This document shows, piece after piece, positions 56,656 to 64,000 of a stretch of 64,000 bases of DNA. The first letter of the stretch is position 1. Every line of letters starts with the position of its first letter. Both the position numbers and the translations under genes were made by a program. Origin of the DNA: DASZVB01 sp036272055 (GTDB lineage Bacteria; Myxococcota_A; Polyangia; Polyangiales; Polyangiaceae); the NCBI GenBank assembly GCA_036272055.1, contig DATAZL010000129.1:62001-126000 (forward strand), written 5' to 3'. The notes under the pieces are model-generated. The model did not search any database, was not told the DNA's origin, and saw only the letters and a program-made list of their open reading frames with translations.

Positions 56656-58832
56656 CAAAACTCGGGGGGTCGGGTGGGAAGAGGCGCGTCGCGATCTTGG
56701 GAGGCGGGCCCTCTGCTCTGAGTGCTGCTTACTATCTGACTTCTGATCACGAACTGCGCGAGCAGTACGAGATCACCATTTATCAGATGGGATGGCGCGT
56801 CGGGGGCAAAGGAGCGAGCGGCAGAGCAGAGAACGGCAAGATTCTCGAGCACGGCCTACACATTCTCTTCGGCTGCTACCACGACTTCTTCTCGATGATG
56901 GGCGCCGTCTACGCGGAGCTCGCGCGGCCACCCGGTCATCCGATGCGCACGCTCGCCGAGGCGTTTCAATCGAACGACTTCGGTGTCGTCGAATGTCACT
57001 ACGACGGTTCCTGGTCGCCGTGGTGCATGATGTTCCCGAAGAACGACGGCACGCCCGGCAACGGCGGCCTCTTCGTCAGCGCCGACGCCTACCTGTCTCA
57101 GTTCGTGCAAGCCGCGGTGGAGGTGCTCTTCGGCTGGAAGGTGCTCACCGAGCTCGAGGGCGCGCACGTGATAGACGTCCCCGCCGACAGCGGGGACGAT
57201 CGCTTCACCAGGCTCTGCGCGCGCATGCTGGAGGAGATCTACGGTCTCGTGCGCAAGGGCATCGCGGCAGAGGAGAAGTACCGGATGCTCTTCGGCATGC
57301 TCGGACGCATGCGCAAGATGTTCGTCACCACCGTGCAGGACATGGCCGGGTGGAACGAGAAAAATCACCGCGTCTGCTGCGGCGTCGACATGATCATGGC
57401 GCTCCTCAGCGGGCTCGTCGCCGACGGAGTGCTCGGGCCCGACGGCTTCGACTTCACGAAGATAGACGAATACGATCTGCGCGACTGGCTCCGCGCGCAC
57501 GGTGCCCAGGACTCGACGCTCGAGAGCCCGTGGGTGCGCACCATCTACGACGCGGCGTTTTCGTATCTCTCCGGCGACCCGAACAACCAGAGCATCGCCG
57601 CCGGCGCTGCCCTCCGCGCGCTGATCGGCATGAGCCTCTACAAGGGCTCGATGTACTACAAGATGACGGCCGGCATGGGCGACGTCGTCTTCGCGCCACT
57701 CTACGAGGTGCTCCGTCGCCGCGGCGTCAAGTTCGAGTTCTTCCACAAGGTGGAGTCACTCGGTCTCTCCGCCGACAAGAAGACCGTCGAGCGCGTCGTC
57801 GTGAACCGGCAGGTGCGTCTGAAGGACGGCTACCAGCCTCTCATCGACGTTCGCGGTCTCGAGTGCTGGCCGGCGGCGCCGCTCTGGGATCAGATCGAGA
57901 ACGCCGACGACGTGAAGCACTTCGATCTCGAGTCGTATTACTCCGGCTACGACGGCGTCGAGAAGATCGTGCTCCAGGCCGGTCGAGATTTCGACACGCT
58001 CCTCTACGCGATCCCGATCGGCGCAGTCTCGTACCTCTGCGGCGAGCTGGTGGAGGACTCACCGCGCTGGAAGAACATGGTCGACAACGTGAAGTCGATC
58101 CAGACGCTCGCGTTCCAGACCTGGTCGAAGCCGACGCTCGCAGAGATGGGGTGGTCGGCACCGTCACCGCTCCTCAGTCTCTACGTGCAGCCGCTCAACA
58201 CGTGGGCGGACATGTCCCAGGTAGTGCCGAGAGAGGCGTGGCCGCCCGGGCTCGAGCCGCGGCAGATCTCGTACTACTGCGGGAGCCAGATCGGACCCGA
58301 CGTCCCGCCGCCGCCCGGCAAGAGCAACTTCGAGCTCGATATGGCGGCGGACGCGAAGGAAGCGGCGCTGTCGTTCCTTCGCTCGAGCATGACGACGCTA
58401 CTCCCGTTCACGAGTGACGGCGCGAGGCCTGCGCCTCCCGCGAACGGAACCATGATGGGCGCGGACTGGCCGCGCGGTGCGGGCGCGTTCGACTGGGGCA
58501 CGCTCGTCGACCCGAAGAATCGGAGTGGAGAGGCGCGCTTCGAGGCGCAATACTGGCGCTCGAACTCGGGGCCGTCGGAGAGGTGCACCATCGTGCAGCC
58601 GGGGAGCATCAAGCATCGTATCGCCGCCGATCAGACCGGCTACGCGAACCTCGTCATCGCCGGCGACTGGACCGAGAACGGCATCTACGTCGCGTGCATG
58701 GAGGGGTCGGTTCAGTCGGGCATCCTCGCCGCCCGGGCGGTCTCCGGCGTCGACTTCCCGATCGTCAACGAGTGGTTCCAGGTGACGCACGGCCCGTTTC
58801 ACCCCCTCACGCTCGCGGCCCGGCGAAGGTGA
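56649..58832 (+). CDS. Large FAD-dependent oxidoreductase of the phytoene desaturase/HpnE type, paralogue 2
   Basis: A 727-residue flavoprotein with the dinucleotide motif VAILGGGPSALSAAYYL, the GG-box ITIYQMGWRVGGKGASGR and the C-terminal FAD motif NLVIAGDWTENGIYV. It shares motif order and several exact blocks with the 50402-52531 protein. ATG 56649 lies right before a Gly/Lys-rich leader and the dinucleotide fold; the frame is open further upstream over the cyclase start. Its first bases overlap the divergent cyclase start, so both share one control region. Substrate unknown. Confidence 0.85.
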   Translation: MSPKLGGSGGKRRVAILGGGPSALSAAYYLTSDHELREQYEITIYQMGWRVGGKGASGRAENGKILEHGLHILFGCYHDFFSMMGAVYAELARPPGHPMRTLAEAFQSNDFGVVECHYDGSWSPWCMMFPKNDGTPGNGGLFVSADAYLSQFVQAAVEVLFGWKVLTELEGAHVIDVPADSGDDRFTRLCARMLEEIYGLVRKGIAAEEKYRMLFGMLGRMRKMFVTTVQDMAGWNEKNHRVCCGVDMIMALLSGLVADGVLGPDGFDFTKIDEYDLRDWLRAHGAQDSTLESPWVRTIYDAAFSYLSGDPNNQSIAAGAALRALIGMSLYKGSMYYKMTAGMGDVVFAPLYEVLRRRGVKFEFFHKVESLGLSADKKTVERVVVNRQVRLKDGYQPLIDVRGLECWPAAPLWDQIENADDVKHFDLESYYSGYDGVEKIVLQAGRDFDTLLYAIPIGAVSYLCGELVEDSPRWKNMVDNVKSIQTLAFQTWSKPTLAEMGWSAPSPLLSLYVQPLNTWADMSQVVPREAWPPGLEPRQISYYCGSQIGPDVPPPPGKSNFELDMAADAKEAALSFLRSSMTTLLPFTSDGARPAPPANGTMMGADWPRGAGAFDWGTLVDPKNRSGEARFEAQYWRSNSGPSERCTIVQPGSIKHRIAADQTGYANLVIAGDWTENGIYVACMEGSVQSGILAARAVSGVDFPIVNEWFQVTHGPFHPLTLAARRR

Positions 58833-58834
58833 CG

Positions 58835-59302
58835 TCACATGCAGGTCGTCGTGAACGCGGCCTGACAACCGCACTTGCCGGCAGAGGTGCAGCAGGGCGT
58901 GCCGAACAGGCTCGTCATGGTGAAATTGCAGCCGGGACATCCCATCGGGTAGCACGTGCCCACGTTGCCGTTGCCGGAGCTCCCCGCCGCGCCAGTCCCG
59001 GCGCCGCCACCCATGCCGCCGGAAGCGGAGCCGCCAGGCCCCGCGATGACACCGCCTGCACCGTTCGTCGTCCCGCCTGCGCCAGCCATCGCCCCTCCTG
59101 CGCCGTCCGCCGTCCCGCCTGCGCTGGCGGGATTGCCGCCGCCTGCGCCGCTCGCGGACGCGCCGCTCTGACCTCCGACCTGGACGGGAAGGCCGCCGTC
59201 GGGGATCGGCAGCGGTGGCTCGACCGACGCACAACCGAGCGCGATGGAGAACGTCGTGACCGCGGACACTCTGGCGAGAGAAGACATCACCACGATTTTC
59301 AC
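58835..59302 (-). CDS. Gly/Ala-rich lipoprotein with a Cys-rich C-terminus
   Basis: A 155-residue protein with a lipoprotein signal (VTTFSIALGC, Cys at about residue 23). A Gly/Ala/Ser-rich low-complexity stretch of about 80 residues follows (GGTADGAGGAMAGAGGTTNG), ending in a small Cys-rich domain with about eight Cys (GTCYPMGCPGC, TPCCTSAGKCGC). Such Gly-rich, Cys-tailed lipoproteins are common in myxobacteria. Its stop lies two bases from the convergent flavoprotein stop. ATG 59302 is used; ATG 59287 would also give a signal. Function unknown. Confidence 0.7.
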   Translation of the reverse strand: MKIVVMSSLARVSAVTTFSIALGCASVEPPLPIPDGGLPVQVGGQSGASASGAGGGNPASAGGTADGAGGAMAGAGGTTNGAGGVIAGPGGSASGGMGGGAGTGAAGSSGNGNVGTCYPMGCPGCNFTMTSLFGTPCCTSAGKCGCQAAFTTTCM

Positions 59303-59416
59303 TCGAACTAGCGCGCGTCACGGTGTCTGTCGACACCGTAGCGACGCGTCGGCCGAAATTCGGCGCGATTCAGGGCGGGTCCGCGCGCGCGAACCCTGGA
59401 GACCAGGGGCGCTGAC

Positions 59417-60403
59417 TCAGCGCGGCGCCTCGACGCCCTCGAAGTAGCGCCTCGGGTTCTCCACGAAGATCGTCTTCAGTTGCTGCTCGGTCACGCCGCG
59501 CGCAGTGAGCTCCGGGATGATGCGTTTGAAGAGATGCGTCGGGTTCCAGTTCGGCAACGCCATCTCGACCATCTGTGGTGTCAGCACGAGGTGGCCGCCG
59601 AAGATGGGCCGGCCGAGGAAGCTACAGATCGAGTCGTGCGCGAGGCAGACCGAGCTTGCATAGCCGGCCTCGACCATCCGGACCACGCTCTCGATCCGCT
59701 TCTCGTCGGGGATGAGAGTCTCGATGCCGAACCGGTCGAAGCCGACGTAGGCGCCGCGATCGGCGAGCGAACGGTGATAGGCGTGGTCGTCGCGCCCGTC
59801 GGAGTGCCCGACCAGGATCCGGTGCGCGGGTACTCCCTGGGCGACGAGGAGGTCGATCTGTTCCAGGCCGCAGCTCGCGTCGTCGGTGTGCGTGAGCACG
59901 GGGACGCCGACCTGCGCTGCGGCGCGTCCTCCGGCGGTGATGAGCTTGCGCTCGTAGTCCGAGATCTTTCCGGAACCGGAAGCGACCTTCACGATGCCGG
60001 CGCGGATCCCGCTCGTGCCGATCCCCTCGGTCAGCTCCTTCACGTAGATGGCGGTGATCTCTTCCAGCGGTAGCGCGCCGAACGTGTAGGTGAGCCCCTC
60101 GTTCTGCTTGTACGCGCCGGTCGCGCACACGATCTGCATCCCCGAGCGTTGCGCGACGTCGGCCATGAACTCGACGTCGCGCCCGAGATCCATCGGACAC
60201 GGGTCGAGGAACGTCGAGACACCGAGCCCGCGGAGCTCTGCCATCCTGTCGACGGCCTTCGAAAGCGCGTCTGCGCGGACGAACGGCGGAGCGAGCGCGT
60301 CCATGAACCAGCCCGGATAACCGATGAGCAGATGCTCGTGAACGAGGGTGAGCCCGAGGGCCTCCGACTTCGTCTTCCCCGTGACCGTGTTGACCCATTC
60401 CAT
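59417..60403 (-). CDS. Phosphotriesterase-family amidohydrolase
   Basis: A 328-residue binuclear metalloenzyme of the phosphotriesterase/PLL family. The ligands can be seen in order: HEHLL (His-x-His, about residues 22-24), the carboxylated Lys in GIVKVASG (about 145), THTDDA (about 178), VGHSDGRDD (about 207) and the Asp in LAHDSICS (about 262). Members are lactonases or esterases that sometimes hydrolyse organophosphates by side activity. It is transcribed away from modB, which starts 53 bases from its start. The natural substrate cannot be read. Confidence 0.92.
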   Translation of the reverse strand: MEWVNTVTGKTKSEALGLTLVHEHLLIGYPGWFMDALAPPFVRADALSKAVDRMAELRGLGVSTFLDPCPMDLGRDVEFMADVAQRSGMQIVCATGAYKQNEGLTYTFGALPLEEITAIYVKELTEGIGTSGIRAGIVKVASGSGKISDYERKLITAGGRAAAQVGVPVLTHTDDASCGLEQIDLLVAQGVPAHRILVGHSDGRDDHAYHRSLADRGAYVGFDRFGIETLIPDEKRIESVVRMVEAGYASSVCLAHDSICSFLGRPIFGGHLVLTPQMVEMALPNWNPTHLFKRIIPELTARGVTEQQLKTIFVENPRRYFEGVEAPR

Positions 60404-60455
60404 CCGCGCGGAGCTTAGCCGATCCCCGTCCCCTGGACATCTTCGACCCCGCGGG

Positions 60456-61136
60456 GTGTGCTACCGCACCGCGTTGACGTTCGCCCCGTTGATCCTGACG
60501 TTCGAGGTCGCGACGCTGGCCGTCGTCGTGTCGGGCGTCCTCGGGGTCGGGCTCGCCGCGCTCCTGGCGCGCCGGAAGCTACCGGGTAGCGACGTGCTCG
60601 ACGGGATCATCACCGCGCCCATGGTGCTGCCGCCCACGGTGCTCGGCTACTACGTGCTCGTCGTCTTCGGCAGGACTAGCCCGCTCGGCCGCGCCTTCGA
60701 GGCGCTCACCGGCACGTCGATCGTCTTCACTCTGACGGGCGTCGTCCTCGCGGCGACGATCGGCGCGTTACCCCTCGTCGTAATGTCCTCGCGAGCGGCG
60801 CTCGAGAGCGTCGATCCGACGCTGCGGAGCGCCGCGCGCACACTCGGAGCGGGTCCGCTCCGGACGTTCCTGACGGTTGAAGTGCCGCTCGCGTCGCGCG
60901 GGATCATGGCCGGCCTGATGCTCGGCTTTGCGCGCGCGCTCGGCGATTTCGGAGTGACGCTCATGGTTGCCGGGGATATCCCTGGCCGCACCCAGACCGG
61001 CTCCCTCGCGATCTACGACGCCATCCAGTCGAACCGCGACGACGACGCGATCGGCATGATCGTCGTCATGACGATCGTCGCGGTCGGTGCGCTCTTCGTC
61101 GCGGGCAAGCTGACCAGGGCGTCCCGTGTCCTCTGA
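60456..61136 (+). CDS. modB: Molybdate ABC transporter permease
   Basis: A 226-residue permease with about five membrane spans and the EAA-type loop near the C-terminal half (AARTLGAGPLRTFLTVEVPLA, the permease-ATPase contact). The N-terminal TAPMVLPPTVLGYYVLV is typical of ModB. GTG 60456 is used because it begins a short leader before the first span (APLILTFEVATLAVVVSG); a longer frame upstream overlaps the divergent hydrolase start. It overlaps modC by 11 bases. No modA binding protein lies in the window. Confidence 0.9.
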   Translation: MCYRTALTFAPLILTFEVATLAVVVSGVLGVGLAALLARRKLPGSDVLDGIITAPMVLPPTVLGYYVLVVFGRTSPLGRAFEALTGTSIVFTLTGVVLAATIGALPLVVMSSRAALESVDPTLRSAARTLGAGPLRTFLTVEVPLASRGIMAGLMLGFARALGDFGVTLMVAGDIPGRTQTGSLAIYDAIQSNRDDDAIGMIVVMTIVAVGALFVAGKLTRASRVL

Positions 61137-61818
61137 CGCACTCTCGGTGCGGCTTCGCCTCGCGGTCGCCGGCTTCCGGCTCGACGTCGCGTTCGACGTC
61201 CCGCCCGGCATCACGGTGCTGTTCGGTCCGTCGGGCTCCGGCAAGAGCACGACGCTCGCGGCGCTCGCCGGCCTGGTGCGGCCGTCGGAGGGACGTATCT
61301 CACTCGGCGAGACGCCATGGTTCGACTCTGCGCTTCACGTCGACGTGCCGCCGGAGGCGCGCGACGTCTCGCTCGTCTTCCAGTCGCTCGCGCTGTTCCC
61401 GCATCTGACCGCGGAGCGAAACGTCGAGTACGGTATCGCACGCGCCGTGCCGGCCGTCGAGCGACGCGACCGCGCGCGCGCCATGCTCGAGCGCATGCGA
61501 GTCGGCCACGTCGCTGGCCGCTTGCCGAATACGTTCTCGGGCGGGGAGGCGCAGCGGGTGGCGCTCGCCCGCGCCTTCGCTTGCGCGCCGCGCGTCGTCC
61601 TCCTCGACGAAGCCTTCTCGGCGCTCGACCGCGAGCTCCGTGAGGCGCTCGGTGCCGACGTGCGAGCGATGGTGAGCGAGCTCTCCGTTCCCGCGATCGT
61701 CGTCACTCATCTGGCCCGAGAGGCGAGGGCGCTCGGCGACCGTGCAGTGTCCCTCCGCGACGGAAGGGTCACGGCGTCCGGCGCCGTTCACGACGTCGTG
61801 TCCGACGGCGGGGCCTGA
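61126..61818 (+). CDS. modC: Molybdate ABC transporter ATP-binding protein, short form
   Basis: A 230-residue ATPase with Walker A FGPSGSGKSTT (about 33-43), signature FSGGEAQRVALARAF in place of LSGGQ, Walker B VVLLDEAFSALD and an H-loop His in VVTHLAREA. The C-terminal TOBE/MOP domain of typical ModC (about 350 residues) is missing; the protein ends just after the nucleotide-binding domain. It is coupled to modB by an 11-base overlap. With modB it forms the inner-membrane part of a molybdate (or tungstate) importer; the binding protein must come from elsewhere. Confidence 0.9.
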   Translation: MSSDALSVRLRLAVAGFRLDVAFDVPPGITVLFGPSGSGKSTTLAALAGLVRPSEGRISLGETPWFDSALHVDVPPEARDVSLVFQSLALFPHLTAERNVEYGIARAVPAVERRDRARAMLERMRVGHVAGRLPNTFSGGEAQRVALARAFACAPRVVLLDEAFSALDRELREALGADVRAMVSELSVPAIVVTHLAREARALGDRAVSLRDGRVTASGAVHDVVSDGGA

Positions 61819-61829
61819 CGCCGGGCTCG

Positions 61830-62279
61830 CTACTCGTTGCCGCGCGGGCGTGAGCCGCGGACGCCGGAGGGGGGCGGATCTGTCGGTTCGCCGCTCTCGG
61901 AGTGCTCGTCTCCCGCGACCTTGGCCTGCTTGCAGTCGAGGACGCGCTCGATCGCCGCCCGGAGCTCCCCGTAGCCTTTGCTCTTCTCCACGAAGGGACC
62001 GAGGCCGAGCGCACGAACGCGTTTCTTCCCGACGGGGGTGCCGCTGAAGAACACGAGACGGCGCACCACCCCGCTGCGACGCAGCCCCTCCGCCAGCTCC
62101 ACGCCGTCCCCATCGGGCAGATCGATGTCGAACACGCCCACCGAGAACGTCCCGAGCGGCTTCTGCGCCTCGGCGCACGAGGTGGCAAGCGTGACGTCGA
62201 AGCTCGCTCGCCGGAGCAGCCTCACCAGAGCACGCGCCAGCGTCGGCTCGTCTTCTACCAGAAGCAGTCGCTTACCCAT
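61830..62279 (-). CDS. Response regulator with a short C-terminal extension
   Basis: A 149-residue protein. The receiver domain has LLLVEDEPTLARAL, phospho-acceptor D51 in GVFDIDLPDGDG, a Ser in LVFFSGTP and a Lys in FVEKSK in place of the usual KP. After about residue 115 comes a polar, Pro-rich extension (EHSESGEPTDPPPSG) without a known domain. ATG 62279 is used because it starts at MGKRLLLVED; an in-frame ATG at 62291 is an alternative. No histidine kinase is adjacent. It is convergent with modC, 11 bases away. Confidence 0.88.
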   Translation of the reverse strand: MGKRLLLVEDEPTLARALVRLLRRASFDVTLATSCAEAQKPLGTFSVGVFDIDLPDGDGVELAEGLRRSGVVRRLVFFSGTPVGKKRVRALGLGPFVEKSKGYGELRAAIERVLDCKQAKVAGDEHSESGEPTDPPPSGVRGSRPRGNE

Positions 62280-62559
62280 TCGAGGACCCACCCGGCAAAC
62301 CGGTAGCTTACACGTCTTTTTCTATGCTGGAAGGCGCCGATTTTCGTCTCCAGCCCCGCCACACGCTCCGCACGCTCCGCGGCGCTCGGCTGTCTCTCCA
62401 CAACATATTCACGGGTTCCGCCGTCGTTCTCGTTCGTTCGTTGCGCGGGCGCGCCCGGTCGTTCGCGCCAATTCATTTCGCGCACATGACTGAGCGCACA
62501 TCGGATCCTTCGCATCGTCAGATGCGCGAAATCGTCGACGCGGTTGCCGCCGCGCCGCG

Positions 62560-63495
62560 TTACGCGCCCGCGAGGCCCGAGCGGTTCGCGGACTTGCCCA
62601 GCACGAGTGCGAGCAATGTTCGATGGATCGGCGTCGCGACGCCGTGCTTCTCGCCGCGTCGCACGACCGCGCCCTGGAGCGCGGACGCCTCCGTGGGACG
62701 GCCATTTCGCATGTCCTGCAGCATCGACGGGCGCGAGTCCGAGAACTTCGTGCGCGTCGCGTCGAGGGTCCCCGCGATGAGGCGTTCGTCTATGGTAACG
62801 CCGTCGGCGAGCGCCACTCGAGCGAGCTCCTCCATCGTGTCTCGGACCAGGGCCGCGAGCTCGGGGACGGCGAGGACCTCTCCCGCGGACCGGTCCGTCA
62901 GCGCGCAGATTGCGTTGAAGGGAGCGTTCCAGAGCAGCTTCGTCCAGAGGATGCGCGAGAGGTCCGGCTTCGCCTCACATTCGAAGCCCGCGCGGGCGAA
63001 CTCCGCGGCGATGCGCTCGACGTCCGTCATTTGCCCCGGCGAGAGCGGTGCGAGCACGATCTTGGCGGGTGCGTCCACGTGGATGTGTCCCGGGCCCGCG
63101 ATGAGGGACGCAATCTGGGCGATGCCGCCGATGACGCGCCCAGCTCCGATGACCGCGGCCAGCTCCGTCTCGGAGTCCAGGCCGTTGAGGAGCGGGATTG
63201 CGAAGCCGTCCTTGGCGAGCGCCTTGCCGGTTCCCTCCGCGACGTCGAGGAGGCTCGCGGCCTTCACTGCGACGATCGCCACGTCGGCGCCGAGCGACTC
63301 AGCGTCCTTCACGTCGCCTACCACGGTGGGTGTCGCGGTCAGAGTCCCACCGGGGATGTCCACGACGAGGCCGTGCTCACGGATCGCGCGACCGTGCTCG
63401 CCGCGGGCGACGACGGTCACGTCGTGTCCGGCGCGCGAGAGCATCGCCGCGTAGTAGCCGCCGACGGCGCCAGCGCCGACGACCAGGAGCTTCAT
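62560..63495 (-). CDS. panE: 2-dehydropantoate 2-reductase (ketopantoate reductase)
   Basis: A 311-residue NADPH-dependent reductase of pantothenate synthesis. The N-terminal dinucleotide motif GAGAVGGYYAAML (residues of about 7-19) is followed by VKAASLLD and LLNGLDSE. The C-terminal catalytic region has the conserved Lys in ILWTKLLWNAPFNAICAL and a Glu in MEELARVALADGV. ATG 63495 starts directly at MKLLVVGAG; the frame upstream belongs to the preceding gene in another phase. It overlaps the preceding methyltransferase stop by four bases. Confidence 0.92.
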   Translation of the reverse strand: MKLLVVGAGAVGGYYAAMLSRAGHDVTVVARGEHGRAIREHGLVVDIPGGTLTATPTVVGDVKDAESLGADVAIVAVKAASLLDVAEGTGKALAKDGFAIPLLNGLDSETELAAVIGAGRVIGGIAQIASLIAGPGHIHVDAPAKIVLAPLSPGQMTDVERIAAEFARAGFECEAKPDLSRILWTKLLWNAPFNAICALTDRSAGEVLAVPELAALVRDTMEELARVALADGVTIDERLIAGTLDATRTKFSDSRPSMLQDMRNGRPTEASALQGAVVRRGEKHGVATPIHRTLLALVLGKSANRSGLAGA

Positions 63496-64000
63496 TCTTC
63501 CTCGTCGGCCCCGCGACGACCGACGCCGATGTTCGCCTCCGCCGAGTAAACGACGGGACCTTCTCCGAGGGTCGCGCGGATCGCCTTGCAGACGTGGCCG
63601 CGGACGTCCTCCCACTTTTCCTTCGGGAGCTTCGCCTTGAGCGGCGCGACGAACAGATTCGCGGGCGCGGCGCGGTCGAAGAACTGCTCGGCGGTCTCCC
63701 CCGTCGGCTTCTCGATGGTCCGGGTGATGATCTCGACGTCGTCGAAGCCGGCCTCCATCATCTCCGTCGCGAACCGCGCCGGATCCTGGAGGCTCTGCAC
63801 CGGGGGTGTGCCGCTCGGGGCCGGCAGATCGGGCATCGCTTCGCGGAGGCCGCGGATCATCGCGTCGATGAGGGGCATCTTCTCGAGAGGGCCCCAGCCG
63901 ACCACGACGGCGCGCCCCTCTGGCTTGATGACCCGGCAGAGCTCACGAAAGCCACGGCCGCGATCGGGGAAGAAAATGAGGCCGAACACCGAGAACGCCG
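63492..64000 (-). CDS. SAM-dependent methyltransferase, 5' part outside the window
   Basis: The frame is open to the end of the window, so the N-terminal part with the SAM-binding motif is missing. The visible about 169 residues start at VFGLIFFPDRGRGFRELCRVIKPEGRAVVVGW, which is the motif IV to post-motif region of class I methyltransferases of the UbiE/COQ5 type. A C-terminal region follows (FATEMMEAGFDDVEIITRTI). It overlaps panE by four bases, so both are probably cotranscribed. Substrate unknown. Confidence 0.85.
   Translation of the reverse strand, partial: AFSVFGLIFFPDRGRGFRELCRVIKPEGRAVVVGWGPLEKMPLIDAMIRGLREAMPDLPAPSGTPPVQSLQDPARFATEMMEAGFDDVEIITRTIEKPTGETAEQFFDRAAPANLFVAPLKAKLPKEKWEDVRGHVCKAIRATLGEGPVVYSAEANIGVGRRGADEEE

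Noticed and set aside
59417..60403. A dedicated organophosphate-degrading enzyme
   Set aside because: Metal ligands place it in the family, but most members are lactonases or esterases; the substrate cannot be inferred.
62292..62559. Coding region between the response regulator and panE
   Set aside because: Open frames here have no start signal, domain or plausible composition; nothing is recognised in this stretch of about 270 bases.

Overview
The window is GC-rich, densely coded DNA with strong GC-third-position bias, in which the antisense frames of real genes stay open. The content suggests a myxobacterium of the Polyangia/Polyangiales type (Myxococcota). The grounds are several Hanks-type Ser/Thr kinases (one fused to an AAA/TPR module), an FHA-sigma54 activator, thrombospondin-type-3 OmpA and CAP lipoproteins, many lineage-specific lipoproteins, and aerobic lipid and hydrocarbon enzymes. 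This placement is inferred from content, not from a phylogeny. No rRNA, tRNA, CRISPR array, transposase or prophage gene was seen.

Layout. 1-6.3 kb: the end of a membrane-anchored protein, a lipoprotein, then a translationally coupled operon (CcsA/HemX-like protein, hemA, hemC, an lpxK-like kinase) and another lipoprotein. 6.3-12.8 kb: a lone gcvPB, a Ser/Thr kinase, a TPR-like exported protein, a 413-base regulatory-looking leader, and an FHA-sigma54 activator. 12.8-15.6 kb: a compact hydrocarbon-oxidation module, with alkB divergent from a P450-type ferredoxin and its FAD reductase around a twin palindromic operator. 15.6-21.6 kb: the conserved rpmH-rnpA-yidD-yidC-jag string, continuing into an LpoB-like and a COG3014-like lipoprotein. 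The rpmH and rpmG genes are divergent and separated by a GC-rich repeat element.

21.8-35.2 kb: OmpA/TSP3 and CAP envelope proteins, an MlaD/MCE protein, a phosphoesterase-like multiheme cytochrome, an SRPBCC protein with a histone-H1-like tail, trmO, a PknK-like kinase/ATPase, a thioesterase and a DUF1993 protein. 35.2-40.3 kb: a KirBac channel, a divergent RNase HII homologue, a single-domain response regulator, a MoaD-like protein, a TerB-like protein and an rlmI-like methyltransferase. 40.3-49.5 kb: a complete MoxR/DUF58/Bat operon with a BatB-BatC fusion, nearly all joined by 4-base overlaps.

50.4-58.8 kb: two paralogous large flavoproteins of the phytoene desaturase/HpnE type flank a 1366-residue protein with the architecture of animal soluble adenylyl cyclase (two cyclase domains, AAA ATPase, TPR). 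59.4-64 kb: a phosphotriesterase-family hydrolase, a modB-modC pair without modA and with a short ModC, a response regulator, panE, and a partial methyltransferase.

The most interesting elements are the AlkB module paired with a non-rubredoxin ferredoxin, the cyclase locus with its twin flavoproteins, the dispersed GGGGCC-type repeat element, and the leader of the sigma54 activator with two TTGCGCAA palindromes.
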